From positions 186,001 through 250,000 of the forward strand of contig JAIQDT010001751.1 of the NCBI GenBank assembly GCA_021521415.1: a DNA stretch of 64,000 bases, in the 5' to 3' direction. Positions 33,101 through 44,110 of this stretch are shown piece by piece. Made by a program: the position numbers and the translations under genes. This stretch comes from Bidens hawaiensis. Taxonomy: Eukaryota; Streptophyta; Magnoliopsida; Asterales; Asteraceae. Each line of letters opens with the position of its first letter. Position 1 is the stretch's first letter. The notes beneath the pieces are model-generated. The model searched no databases, was not told the DNA's origin, and saw only the letters and a list, made by a program, of their open reading frames with translations.

Positions 33101-33133
33101 GCGGGTCCTAGTGGAGGCGGCCCTGAAGCTTGA
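30113..33133 (+). CDS. Five-exon antisense gene of the Tat element (putative gypsy-type transposon protein), about 914 aa
   Basis: Exons 30113-30827, 30888-31406, 31480-31920, 31991-32724 and 32798-33133, joined by short (60-73 bp) GT-AG introns. Phases are 1, 1, 1 and 0, giving 915 codons including the stop. Exon 1 matches, from memory, the Pfam family called putative gypsy type transposon (Transposase_28): AAFFVYGNLRFPLTKFMYRV, KVRHFEWVCRILGIEPYVDR, WKREFFYISARAIPIAMKF. Exons 2-3 encode a low-complexity Ser/Thr/Glu/Ala/Pro region with a basic, NLS-like VRKKKTAAGVKGKEK. Exon 4 (about residues 605-800) is a long Ala/Glu/Leu/Arg coiled coil. The C-terminus is GAGPSGGGPEA. The gene runs against gag-pol and converges with it. 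Its function is unknown; all exons are open, which suggests recent selection. Confidence 0.87.
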
Positions 33134-34164
33134 CCCCGAGGATCCCTTTCCATTGCTTAGACTTGTATAGATTCTCTTCTAGGCGGGTAGTAACCCGGCC
33201 ATTCTTGTAATATATTATTGAAATATAAATCATTTTTGCGTATAAGATTGTTATTTCCTTCTTTGGATTCCTTGCTTTATAAACTCATGACTTGCATACT
33301 TAGTTTAAGTTAGCAATTTTCCAAGTGTTGTAGAATAAGTTAACCTCTTGAACGTGGTTGATGATGGGTTAAAGTTTCGCTTCCTCTTCCGTGATTGTGC
33401 GGGTAGAACCGTCACTTGCACTTGGTAGGATGGCTAAACTTTAACCTTTATCTGACCTGCGTGCAGGTTTTCCTCATTTCTAAGTATTTAGGATAAGTTA
33501 ACCTTTGAACGTGGTTGATAGTGGGTTAAAGTTTCGCTTCCTCCTTCGTGATTGTGCGGATAGAACCGTCACTTGCACTTGGTAGGATGGCTAAACTTTA
33601 ACCTTTATCTGACCTGCGTGCAGGTTTTCCTCATTTCTAAGTATTTAGGATAAGTTAACCTTTGAACGTGGTTGATAGTGGGTTAAAGTTTCGCTTCCTC
33701 CTTCGTGATTGTGCGGATAGAACCGTCACTTGCACTTGGTAGGATGGCTAAACTTTACCCATACCTGACCTGCGTGTAGGGTTTCCTTTTTTCCTTGTAT
33801 TATTTTTTTTTTTTTTTTTTTTTTTATTATTTTTTTTTTTTAGGATAACCTTTGAACGTGGTAAATGATAGTTTAAAGTTTTGCTTCCTTATTTGTGATT
33901 GTGCGGATAAGACCGTCACTTGCACTTACAAGGGTGGCTAAACTTTACTTACATCATACCTGCGTGTAGGTTTCCCTTATTTTTAACGTTGTGTTTATGC
34001 GGGTTTTGCCGCCTTCCACACGTAACGACTTACTTCTCCCCCTTTATGGTAAACACCGGCACCCGCGGGGAGTTCATAAGAATAAAGGTAAACACATTAT
34101 GAAAGGAGAATCATTTCCATTAGAAGTGGCTCTTGGCCTTTTCTTTACAAGTATTGGAATTGAT
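33134..34164. repeat. Convergent spacer with 157-bp tandem repeats and a poly-T tract
   Basis: AATATAAAT-type polyadenylation signals for the antisense gene occur near 33219-33231. ATAAGTTAACCT...TGAACGTGGTTGAT starts repeat units at 33335, 33493 and 33650, with a fourth variant near 33845 after a T-rich insertion (about 33803-33840). Units share GCGGATAGAACCGTCACTTGCACTT-like sequence. The block separates the stop codons of the two opposed genes. Confidence 0.88.
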
Positions 34165-37100
34165 CTACATATAACATTTGCGTAATTGAGCTCCATTCCA
34201 TGTTCTTGGGATGGGAGTGCCATCGAGCCTTTCGAGCCGGTATGCGCCCTTTCCCAGAACTTGTTTGATAACATATGGCCCTTCCCAGACTGGGGCCAAC
34301 TTTCCTGGGCGTTCTTGGTTCGAAGCCTCGTTGTTACGCAGTATGTAGTCTCCTTCCTTGAAGTTGCAGAGTTTTACCCGCGTGTTGTAGTACTTTTGCA
34401 TTTGTCGTTTGTAATTCTCTTCACGCACTGCGGCTAAATCTCTGCATTCCTCGGTTAGCATAAGATCCAACCGTCTTTCCGCATCATTGTCTTCTGGCTG
34501 ACTCAAGACCCTTGGTGAGGGTAAACCAATTTCGACCGGGACCATGGCTTCCGTGCCATAAGTGAGGCTGAACGGGGTTTCCCCCGTACTGGCCTTCTTC
34601 AGCGTTCTGTTTGCCCAAAGGACGTGCGGAAGCTCGTCCACCCAGCCGGATCTGTGTTTCAAAAGTCTTTTCTTGATGCCTTCGACGATGCTCTTGTTTG
34701 CTCTTTCCACCTCACCATTACCTTGCGGGTGTGCCACTGAGGTAAAGGTGTGGGTGATTTGAAGTTCTTTCAGCCACTGTTGTAGCTTCTTGTCAGCAAA
34801 GTTGGTGCCGTTATCGCTCACCAAATTCTGTGGAAGTCCAAAACGACAAATTATAAATTCCCAAATAAATTTTTTGATATGCTTTGCGGTTGTTTGGGCT
34901 AAAGGTTTTGCTTCTATCCACTTGGTGAAGTAGTCGATGGCTACCACTAGGAACTGAACATTTCCTGCTGCTGTAGGAAATGGGCCTGTTACATCGATGG
35001 CCCACTTCTGAAATGGCCACGAAGAAGTGACTGGAACCAGTTCGTTTTTTGGGCGATGCGTGTTAGGTGCGTAAAGCTGGCAAGACCTGCATTTTCTGAT
35101 GTATGCCAGTGCATCCGTATGCATCCCCGGCCAAAAGTATCCCGCGTTGTTTAGCTTGGCTACAACAGCGCGGGGGCCTGCGTGTACCCCACAGATGCCT
35201 TCGTGTACTTCCCTTAGGAGGTAGCCGGCATCTTGGTTGTCCACACATCTCAAGAGTGGGCCAAGAAAGTTACGTCTGTAAAGGATGTCATTGACGAGTT
35301 GATAATTCAGTGCTTTACAGCGTAGTTTTCTTGCCTGTGTTTTTGACTCTGGTAGTATTCCTGCTGCAAGGTAATTTATTATTGGTGTCATCCATGTTTC
35401 TGTATTGTTCTGGATGACACAAATTTCCTTGTGCGGGACTGATGGTGCTTCGAGGAGTTCAATGCGGATGTCCTTTCCCAAGTGGGTGAAGGCTAGTGAT
35501 GCAAGCTTGCTTAACGCATCCGCAGATTTGTTTTCACTGCGCTTGACGTGTATGACTTTACAATCACTAAAATCACGCATAAGGGTTTTTGCCTGGGCGA
35601 GGTACAGGGCCATGGTGTCATTCACAGCCGTGTATGTTCCATTTATTTGGTTGGCCACCAGCATGGAATCCACGTGGGCTTCTAAGTTTTTCACTCCCAT
35701 CTTACGCGCAATTCTCAATCCGGCCAAGAATGCTTCATATTCGGCTTCGTTATTCGTACTTGGAAAGTCCAGCCGAATAGCGTAAGTATATTCTTGGCCT
35801 GCTGGGTTGGTTAATTTTAACCCTGCGCCTGAACCCTCGTTACTGGCTGCTCCATCAGTGTAGAGTCGCCAGACATCATTGACGTCCTGTGCTGGGGAGG
35901 GTTGAGCCTCCTCCTGGCACTCTTTTTCCCGCGAAACGGGGACTTCTGCAATAAAATCGGCCAAGACCTGGCCTTTTATGGCTGGTCTTGGCTTGTACTT
36001 AATTGCATATTCTCCCAATTCAATTGCCCATTTGGCTAGACGTCCCGATAATTCGGGTTTGCCTAGAACATTTGAGAGTTTGAAGTTGGTGAGAATGGTG
36101 ATTGGGTGGCCCTGGAAATATCGTCTTAACCTGCGTGAAGCGTGTATAAGTGCTAAGACCAATTTTTCGAGGGTAGAGTACCGGGTTTCTACGTCTGTTA
36201 GTACACGGCTAACATAATAGATTGGCATCTGGATGCCCTTTCGTTCTACTAGCAAGACTGCCCCGGTTGCTCTATCTGTTGCGGAAAGGTATAGGATTAA
36301 CTCCTCTCCCGCTTGTGGTGCTGTAAGCGTTGGAAGTTCGATCAGGCGTGACCGAATCTCCTGAAAAGCTGCTTCCGCTTCTGGTGTCCAGCGGAAGTGC
36401 GTTTTCTTCAGGCAGTTTCTCAGTGTTGACACGAAAGGAAACGACTTATCCGCATGGTTTGCCAAGAAGCGATTAAGTGCGACTAGTCGCCCATTCAGTG
36501 TCTGAGCCTGTTTGATGGTGGTAGGTGATTCCATTTTAACAATGGCTTCGACCTTTTCAGGGTTCGCTCTAAAGCCATCTTTAGTAACAATGACTCCCAA
36601 GAACTTCCCTTCTTCCATCCCAAATGAACACTTGCTCGGGTTGAGCTTCATGTTTATCTTTCGGAGCGTGTTGAAAGTTTCTTCAATGTCTTTCAACATC
36701 GCCTCAGGCTCGAGGCTTTTGATAACCAAATCATCCATATAGACTTCCAAGTTTCTCCCGATTTGGGCATGAAACTCTTTGTCCATTAGTCGTTGGTACG
36801 TGGACCCTGCATTCTTAAGTCCGAATGGCATCATTTTATAACAAAATGTACCATCGGGCGTCCGAAATGCGGTTTTGTCCTGGTCATCAATGGCCATGTG
36901 GATTTGGTGGTACCCCTTATACGCATCCAAGAAGCATTTAAGGCGAAATGGCGCCAACGAATCCACTTTGAGATCAATTTCTGGTAACGGATAACAATCT
37001 TTGGGGCATGCTTTGTTCAAATCTTTGAAATCTATGCACATGCGCCATTGTTTGTCATTCTTCGGTACCATTACGGGATTTGCAACCCATGTTTGATATC

Positions 37101-39513
37101 TACTAACGCGTACGATGCCTGCGTCAAGGAGTTCCTTGACTTGGGTTCTACACGCGTTAGTTTGTTCAGGCCCCATTACCCTGCGCTTTTGTACGATTGG
37201 CGTAACAGCCGGATCGCATTTGAGCTTATGCTCCGCCTTACTTCGGGGTACACCAGTCATGTCAGCTGGTGTCCACGCAAAGATGTCAGCGTTTTTCTGC
37301 AGTAAGCGCTTGAGTAAGGTGCGGGTGGGATCAACAATTGTTGGTCCAATGGTAACGGCCTGGTCGGGGTATTTGCCATTGAAGGCCCATTTTTCCGGTT
37401 CAGTGATGGTTGGTTTAGCCTTCTTCAGTTTGGGTTTAGATGAGACAGATGCAATGCATACCTGGGGAATGCCAGAGATCATTGCTACACCCTCAGCTGT
37501 TGGCCATCCTATCATGCCGTGGACTGAAGATACCACGGCGTTGAATCTTGCCATCCCATCTCTTCCGAATAGGATGTCGTATGTGTGGTGTGGCTTTTTC
37601 ATCACGACAAAATCCACGTCTTCTGTGCGTGAATGATTCCCATCAGTAAGAGTAACGGGGAAAGATAGGATACCCAGGGGTGTTTCTGTACTGCCATCAA
37701 ACCCTTCCATTGAAGCGTAGACCGTTTCCAGGCGTTCCTTGTCTTCATCATCCAGCTTATCAAAGAACTGCCTGTACATCACTGTCGACGAAGCGCCGTT
37801 GTCAGCAAGAGTGCGGGAGGTGATGTAGTGCCCCAGCTGGCTTCTGATGACGATGGGGCTTTCTTTGCTGGGGCCTCCTGGCACTCGCGGGAAGCGCACC
37901 TCAGCTTCCTTCCACGCGCATGGTTCTATCACCTGTCTTTTTCTTCCTCTGACCTTGCCATGAACCATGTTGATGCTAATGTCGACGGGCTTTCGTCCGT
38001 TACCTCTGTACCGGTTGTCATTCCTTCCTCCCTTCCTGATCGATGCCACGAGATGTGCAAGCCTTCCATCCTTAACAAATGTTTCAATAATATCCTTCAA
38101 GGATGTGCACTCTTCAGTACCATGACCCTTTGTCCCGTGGAAATCACAGGATTTGCTTTGATCCGCATTAGGTTTCTGCCGGATCGATGGGGCTTTGGGC
38201 CATGGCAATTTTTCCGTGGCAAATATCTCCGTGACGCTCTTTGTGAGTGGCGTCCACCGGTGTTTTCGATTTGAAGGGTGTGTGTTGTCCCTTCCGCCAA
38301 CAAGAGGGCGAGAGCTGGATGAGGTGTCAAAGTTTACCCTTGACTGCCAAATACCTAGCCTCCTCTTTTTGTTCTGCCGGGCGATCCGGACATTGTTCTC
38401 TCTTGTCCTCTGCGTGTAGAGGTGCGTACTCTGGGGAAGGTCCCTTCCCAGTTGCTTTTCCGTCTCGGCAAAGCGCTTTGCCGCCGTCATGATGGCATCC
38501 CATGTGGATGGCATGCCATCCTTACCCGTCAACGTGCGGATAAGTTCTGGGTATTCGGCGCCTTGGATGAAGGCGGCGCGAACCAGATCCTCACTTATGT
38601 TGCCGAGACTAAGCTTTTTAGAGTTGAAGCGAGTGATGAAGTCTAGTAAAGATTCATCCTCCTCTCTCACGCAGTTGAGGATCGTCCACTGCTCTTCAGT
38701 GTACTTCCTCTGTTGGCTGAAGTGCTGGCTGAACTTGTTCTGAAAGTCCGCCCAGTCATATATGTGGTGGATCGGTAAACGATCGAACCATGCCCTGACT
38801 GCTCCGACCAGAGTCATCTGGAACATGTAGCACCACGTGGGTTCCGTCCAGTTGCTGACGGTAGCCCCCGCAATGAACCTGTTCAGATGGTCGTCTGGGT
38901 CGGATAGACCATCATAAGTGCCAATGTTTGACATTTGTTTGGCACTTCTCGGGGCGATTGCCTCCGCAATGTCTCTTGCGAATTTTGACCTTCCTGCATT
39001 TGTGGCAGTTGGTCTAAAGGTTTTGGAGAAGTCACGCGGGTTTCTCTCCGTGATTGGTTTAAAAGCTTCCCCAAAATTCCTTTTTGGTTGGACGTCCGTG
39101 TCCTTACGCTTCCCTTTCGCCTTATGGCGAGGGTTCGCGTCGGTATCAGACTCCAACTCGTCTTCTGAGTACTCGCAGTCACTGCTCATATTGAGGTGTT
39201 GGCGAGTACTGGTGAATTCGTCAGCCTGTTGAGCTGAACGCAAGCGTTCATCCAATTCGGCTTGGAATTCTCTTTGCCGTGCTTCGGCCCACGCCTTCAC
39301 TTGATCTAGTGTTTGGCGAGGGACCTTCGTTCGTTTTTCCAGTTGGGTATCGGTGAACCCCAATGGAATATTTACTCCACTTGCCCCGGCTTGGGTAGTC
39401 GGGGTAGTGTTCGTAAGGATTGTATAACCGCCGGTGTTCCCCCCAGTTGCTGGGGTGGTTACCGGGGTTTCTTGGTCAGTTACAGGCCTTTGGACCGGAG
39501 TAACGTTAACCAT
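34165..39513 (-). CDS. gag-pol: Gag-pol polyprotein of the Tat-lineage Gypsy element, 1782 aa
   Basis: One uninterrupted frame from ATG 39513 (MVNVTPVQRP); an upstream in-frame ATG at 39579 lies inside the LTR and is unlikely to be used. Order: Gag capsid-like region (about residues 190-390, with GTYDGLSDPDDHLNRF), a zinc-binding CDFHGTKGHGTEEC (about 455), protease with DNGAS (about 570), reverse transcriptase with YMDD (about 925) and MPFGLKNAGSTYQRLMD, a first RNase H (about 1060-1180), a second archaeal-type RNase H starting LYTDGAASNEGSGAG (about 1215), and integrase with HHCC zinc site (about 1436-1480) and D,D35E residues (D about 1507, D about 1565, E about 1601, GNGEVERAN). No chromodomain is visible. 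The dual RNase H is diagnostic of the Tat lineage. No stop or frameshift was found, so it may still be active. Confidence 0.95.
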   Translation of the reverse strand: MVNVTPVQRPVTDQETPVTTPATGGNTGGYTILTNTTPTTQAGASGVNIPLGFTDTQLEKRTKVPRQTLDQVKAWAEARQREFQAELDERLRSAQQADEFTSTRQHLNMSSDCEYSEDELESDTDANPRHKAKGKRKDTDVQPKRNFGEAFKPITERNPRDFSKTFRPTATNAGRSKFARDIAEAIAPRSAKQMSNIGTYDGLSDPDDHLNRFIAGATVSNWTEPTWCYMFQMTLVGAVRAWFDRLPIHHIYDWADFQNKFSQHFSQQRKYTEEQWTILNCVREEDESLLDFITRFNSKKLSLGNISEDLVRAAFIQGAEYPELIRTLTGKDGMPSTWDAIMTAAKRFAETEKQLGRDLPQSTHLYTQRTRENNVRIARQNKKRRLGIWQSRVNFDTSSSSRPLVGGRDNTHPSNRKHRWTPLTKSVTEIFATEKLPWPKAPSIRQKPNADQSKSCDFHGTKGHGTEECTSLKDIIETFVKDGRLAHLVASIRKGGRNDNRYRGNGRKPVDISINMVHGKVRGRKRQVIEPCAWKEAEVRFPRVPGGPSKESPIVIRSQLGHYITSRTLADNGASSTVMYRQFFDKLDDEDKERLETVYASMEGFDGSTETPLGILSFPVTLTDGNHSRTEDVDFVVMKKPHHTYDILFGRDGMARFNAVVSSVHGMIGWPTAEGVAMISGIPQVCIASVSSKPKLKKAKPTITEPEKWAFNGKYPDQAVTIGPTIVDPTRTLLKRLLQKNADIFAWTPADMTGVPRSKAEHKLKCDPAVTPIVQKRRVMGPEQTNACRTQVKELLDAGIVRVSRYQTWVANPVMVPKNDKQWRMCIDFKDLNKACPKDCYPLPEIDLKVDSLAPFRLKCFLDAYKGYHQIHMAIDDQDKTAFRTPDGTFCYKMMPFGLKNAGSTYQRLMDKEFHAQIGRNLEVYMDDLVIKSLEPEAMLKDIEETFNTLRKINMKLNPSKCSFGMEEGKFLGVIVTKDGFRANPEKVEAIVKMESPTTIKQAQTLNGRLVALNRFLANHADKSFPFVSTLRNCLKKTHFRWTPEAEAAFQEIRSRLIELPTLTAPQAGEELILYLSATDRATGAVLLVERKGIQMPIYYVSRVLTDVETRYSTLEKLVLALIHASRRLRRYFQGHPITILTNFKLSNVLGKPELSGRLAKWAIELGEYAIKYKPRPAIKGQVLADFIAEVPVSREKECQEEAQPSPAQDVNDVWRLYTDGAASNEGSGAGLKLTNPAGQEYTYAIRLDFPSTNNEAEYEAFLAGLRIARKMGVKNLEAHVDSMLVANQINGTYTAVNDTMALYLAQAKTLMRDFSDCKVIHVKRSENKSADALSKLASLAFTHLGKDIRIELLEAPSVPHKEICVIQNNTETWMTPIINYLAAGILPESKTQARKLRCKALNYQLVNDILYRRNFLGPLLRCVDNQDAGYLLREVHEGICGVHAGPRAVVAKLNNAGYFWPGMHTDALAYIRKCRSCQLYAPNTHRPKNELVPVTSSWPFQKWAIDVTGPFPTAAGNVQFLVVAIDYFTKWIEAKPLAQTTAKHIKKFIWEFIICRFGLPQNLVSDNGTNFADKKLQQWLKELQITHTFTSVAHPQGNGEVERANKSIVEGIKKRLLKHRSGWVDELPHVLWANRTLKKASTGETPFSLTYGTEAMVPVEIGLPSPRVLSQPEDNDAERRLDLMLTEECRDLAAVREENYKRQMQKYYNTRVKLCNFKEGDYILRNNEASNQERPGKLAPVWEGPYVIKQVLGKGAYRLERLDGTPIPRTWNGAQLRKCYM

Positions 39514-39545
39514 TTCAGAAATTGTGAAAACTAAAATAGTTCTAG

Positions 39546-39567
39546 CTTTGTCCCACGGATGGTGCCA
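39546..39567 (-). promoter_or_regulatory. Primer-binding site
   Basis: One base inside the 5' LTR, the minus strand reads TGGCACCATCCGTGGGACA, the place and form of a tRNA-primer site. It resembles, with mismatches, the tRNA-Lys-type sites I remember for Tat elements; the exact tRNA is not certain. Confidence 0.7.
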
Positions 39568-39568
39568 A

Positions 39569-40588
39569 TGAAGAAACACTAAGTGACCCGGTACAGATTA
39601 TAGATAATCTGGGGGTTAAGTAATGTTTCCCACGAATGAGGTCTAGCTGAGAAGGCTGTTCTTCAGGAGACCTGCAAAACAAACACCGTAAGCTCGTCAC
39701 TGAGAAGGGGGGGGGTTCCTCCTTGTGACCACCCTCCGGCGTGAGAATCAGACTAGGTTGCTCTGAATATAAGTGTATATTAAGAGATTGCTAGATAACT
39801 GGATAGCAGATGATCTTACCATTCCAAGATGTTGGAGTATTTATAGCCGAAGGTAGGTTTTCTAGAAGATACAGCCGGCTGAATAGTATTCCTGTTCAAC
39901 CAACAGTGGACTATGCACAGGCCATACTGGTTGGTGGGTAGGTTACGGCCAACAGTAACAAAGTCGGCTGCACTATTCCACCAACTGTAGATTATGCACG
40001 TCTTACTTACTGTGGATTGTACGCAGGCCATGCTGGTTGGTGAATAGGTTACGGCCAACAGTAACACTATTCCACTAACTGTAGGCCGCGCATGCTCCTC
40101 AGTAAGGGTTGGTGAGTAGGCAGCGGCTAATAGTGACAAACAGTACTAGAGGGTGCTCCTCCTCGTCCTGTTGTCGATGAGCTGTCACCCTGTGATTGGC
40201 TCATGGGCTGTTCTGGTCAGATCGTCTGTCCTATCCATACTTCTGTAGGTATGGTACAAGAGATCTTTCAGAATCAGACTGGCTCATTTAGGCGGGATTG
40301 TTCCCGCCTTGCTCATCCCTTCATGTGACTACTGAAGTAGCTAATGTCTTGTGCGTGTAGCCCTGCTGTCTGCGGGTAGCCTTTCCTGATGGCTTGTATC
40401 CGCAACTGCGGGAACAGGCGGGGTACTTCACCATTGGGAGGCTTTCCCTGCGTGTTCAGCTTGTGTACTGCGCGTAAGATCCTATGAGCATGGTGGGTCC
40501 TGCGGGAGCAGATGGCCTTTGCGCAGACGTCCCTGCTCCAGGTGAGTCTTGCGGGACCAACTGGTCTCTGCTGGGACCTACCTCTTCA
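39569..40588 (-). repeat. 5' LTR (by element orientation), 1020 bp
   Basis: Same length and ends as the LTR at 27941, with about two substitutions. The TATAAATA promoter motif lies at about 39839-39846 on the minus strand and would drive gag-pol. Confidence 0.95.
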
Positions 40589-40593
40589 CATAT

Positions 40594-42328
40594 GACATGC
40601 TATATTGTAAGTTAAAATAAGATATAATATGTTATAATAACAATATTATTTAATATGATATGCTCTGACTAAAGTAATGTGGCAATATCATCTTGACATT
40701 ATACTATAAGATAGTTATAACCAATGGCGGATCAAAGGATTTTTTAGAAGACTCGTTGTTTTTATTTGATCCAATTTCATAGGGTTAGACATCAAAAAAT
40801 TCGGGCCGGTTCGACGATTCGGGTAGGATAATGTTCATCATATGATAAAAATACGATACAATAATCATGGGGTTAGTAGTACCTTTATTAATTCATCAAC
40901 CAAGGGTGTTTGTTTGACGAGTCAAATGAGCTTGGATAAATAATTTTGTCTGCAAAACAAAGCCAAAATAAGCGTTACATAGTAAATATTGTTGTAAAAG
41001 TTTTTTTTTTATCAAGACTTTACCTTTACTAATGTAGGGTGTTGTTTAAAAAACTTTGCTTGCTCTTGTTAGTATTTTTAGAATTCAATTAACTTCTAAC
41101 TAACACAATTGCTTAAGGGTTTTTGTTTCGCTCCAACGTATCGGAATCTTCAAGTACTCCATAAAACTAATAAAAACTTCCATAAGTTTACTCAAAAATA
41201 ATAAAAAATTATTATACGATATAATATAATAATAATTAAATAATCTTTATCAAACTTTATAACTTTGGGCAAAAGATTCAACTTTCTTACATATATTATG
41301 ATTATGAAAATACAGATTTTTAATTTTAGGGACAATTAGTCAAAACCCTAGGAAAAGACAAAGATCGTCGTACTCCTATCGTGTGATTAGTTAAGTAGGC
41401 GGGGTTTCACATGTTTAGACAATGCTCTACCAACTGTCTTACCTGCTGAATCACGATCCTCATCAGGGACCACCTTCTTTCTCGACAAAATGCAAATCAT
41501 CACCGTTAGTAACTTGCGACAAAACATTCAACTTTCTTACCATCCTGTAGTTTACATAACAATCTACGTTTAAAACAATAGAACTTATTGATATAAACAT
41601 CTAAAGCAATGATTCACTTGTCATCAAAAGTGGATCGATTATAATCTGTTAGAGAGCCAACACAAAAAGAACTTATAGTGGAAAATAGTGGTTCATGGGA
41701 AATGATTCTCTGTCACCAATTAAAGAAGGTGATTAACTTTAGCCTAATATAAAGCTCAATCATTAAATTGGCTATCCATTGATTGATCTTTCTATGATTC
41801 TCAAACATTTGTGTACCTTGATCGATCTTTCTTAATTTGAGAATTAAGACTTCTGCCATTTCAAGAAGAAGGTAAAATAGGGTATAAGTTGATACCATTG
41901 TATTTATCTAGATCTGATAAGTATAAACCAAAACCCAAAACAACATAATATATCTTCAGGTGAGTTATTATTATGATTATTATCCAAAAATCTAAAATAA
42001 TTCACCAAAGACAATGAACCACTGAGTCAAGAATACATACTAAATAGACCTAGAAAACAATACTAACAATGATTGAAATAGAATCATTGTACCACAAACT
42101 CTCAAAACGTGAGAAGGAGAAACAAAATTGGGATGAAGAAGACGGTCCAAAACAAAACGAGAGCGGCGCAATAGAACCCTAAAAGTTGTGTTCAACAAAA
42201 TCCACCGATAGCGATTATTATATATTATCCTTAATTTTGCAGTTGACATAAACAAACCTTCAGTCCTCTTAAAAAGCTTCAAGAGTCCTCCAACTTTAAC
42301 CTCTTGCAAAACTTGAACAAAATACAAC

Positions 42329-42330
<2 letters not shown>
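40594..42330. other. Intergenic, no gene recognised
   Basis: AT-rich. A few 60-90-codon open frames on the minus strand (41713-41898 and 42040-42330) show no recognisable domain. The last part resembles 25690-25830. A degenerate exon-like patch near 41390-41500 could not be assigned. Confidence 0.4.

Positions 42331-42362
<32 letters not shown>
42331..42362. repeat. (TA)n microsatellite
   Basis: About 15 TA units; left border of the TIR element cluster. Confidence 0.9.
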
Positions 42363-42363
<1 letters not shown>

Positions 42364-43242
42364 TTTAAGCTCATTTCAGAAGTAATTTTAGAGTGAGTAG
42401 TGCGAGAAGTTATTTTAACCAATCATAATTTTTTATTTTTATTTTATTTAAAATTAATTAGATGGGTATATCGGTAAACTGTATAGCTTGTTTGATTTGG
42501 TAAGTATTAAATTCTTTAGGAAGTTTCAGATCATAATTTTTTTTAATATTTATTTATATTGTTTTAATTCTTTATTATCTATCATCCTATATTATCTTGA
42601 TAGATTCAACTTTGAAACATAATGATATCAAACATTGATCAGGCAATAGATTTATTTCTTTATGAAAATATTATCTTGATATGGAATCATAATATTTAAA
42701 ATTTACGTCCCATTTATAAATGTTTTTTTTATGAATCTTATTATTTTTTTTCATTTTATTAATGTTATTATTAAACACCACATAATAAATATAAATATGT
42801 GTTCTATGATGTACAAAGTCTAATGGGATACAAAATCATATCATATCAACATATCTTTGTGTAGCTAAAAGATCGTAACATATACAACACATACACATAT
42901 TAAAAATCATATCCCTACACAACAAACATATCCCTACATAACCATTAAATACTACACAAATATTAAATAGCATATCTCTACACAGCCAACATATACATAC
43001 TTACACAAAATTTTAAAAGCCTACACAATATAAACATATTTTGATAACCAGATAAACATATACTTACACAAACTTTTAACAACCTACACAACTAGATTAA
43101 CATATACCTACACAAATTTACCAACCTACATAGCCAGATTAACATATATCTACACAAACTTTTACAAACCTACTCAATGTGTATATATATTTATAAGACA
43201 AAATTAGCATATACCTACACAAATTTTTAACAACCTATATGG

Positions 43243-43309
<67 letters not shown>

Positions 43310-44089
43310 AGAACCAAATTAACATATACCTACACAAATTATGAACAACCTACACAGTATATATATTTGAATAAACAAATTAGCATATACCTACATAAAT
43401 TTTGAACAACCTACACAAATTAAGTGTATGATCGTAACTATATTATATGTATTAGAAAACTAAATTAACATAAACACACAAAATTATATATGTATGGGCA
43501 ACATAAGATTATATATATATGCGCATAACCAAATTAACATTACTACATAAGAATACACAGATTATATGCAAGAGCATAAGAAAATCAACATAGACCTACC
43601 TAATATTTTTAACAGCCCACACATATCTCAAGAAGTTAAAATCGAAACCAGATTACTAAACTTTATGGTCGATTATTACAGAAATTGGACATATTACCCC
43701 ATAGGCAAATTTTAGAAGTTTGGGCCTTACTGTTTAACCACAACCCATATTATGAATTATCAGAAACTTTTAGGTGAGCAATTGGATTTCAAACGAAAGA
43801 CAATGGTTTATTATTGTGCGAGCAATGATGATTTAATAATTAGGGAATAATTAATATTGAGAGATGCAAGTGGCTATCAGTTTAAATATTGATAATGATG
43901 ATAAGAGGCGTTTCAATCTGCTTTCTACTAAGCAAAAGACTAAATTATCCTTTTGTGTTAAAATCCATTAAAATGAGGAACCAAAAAATTACAATATTGC
44001 CATGTTAATTATATGCCATAGATCAAACATAATCAAGGGTTATCATTTACTTCTCGCTATAAAATCACTTCTCGCATGATCCATCCCAT
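42363..44089. mobile_element. TIR element A, rich in CCTACACAAATTT units
   Basis: Left part CTCATTTCAGAAGTAATTTTAGAGTGAG...GCGAGAAGT and right part (inverted) GGGATGGATCATGCGAGAAGTGATTTTATAGCGAGAAGT are related inverted termini, and the element lies between (TA)n tracts. The interior repeats variants of ACCTACACAAATTTT and AACATATACCTAC more than ten times between 42890 and 43620. It also contains a long TA tract (about 43247-43306). Non-coding. It is related to the larger element at 58689-61783 by its termini and CCTACACAA units. Superfamily unclear; Mutator-like is possible. Confidence 0.55.
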
Positions 44090-44110
44090 ATATATATATA
44101 TATATATATA

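Larger units (their letters stand above)
27941..40588 (-). mobile_element. Complete, recent Ty3/Gypsy Tat-lineage retrotransposon with antisense gene
   Basis: Two 1020-bp LTRs bound a 10.6-kb interior, and CATAT is duplicated exactly at 27936-27940 and 40589-40593. Read on the minus strand the order is: LTR (39569-40588), primer site, gag-pol (39513-34165), 157-bp repeats, the opposite-strand gene region (33133-30113), 97-bp repeats, polypurine tract, LTR (27941-28960). By eye I find two LTR differences (near 28371/39999 and 28780/40410), which implies insertion on the order of 100,000 years ago or less under rates usually assumed for plants. The second RNase H in pol and the antisense gene place it in the Tat group. 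The coding part is much richer in GC than the surrounding DNA. Confidence 0.95.

Noticed and set aside
37115..37636. 173-codon plus-strand frame
   Set aside because: Complement of the gag-pol reading frame; no recognisable protein.
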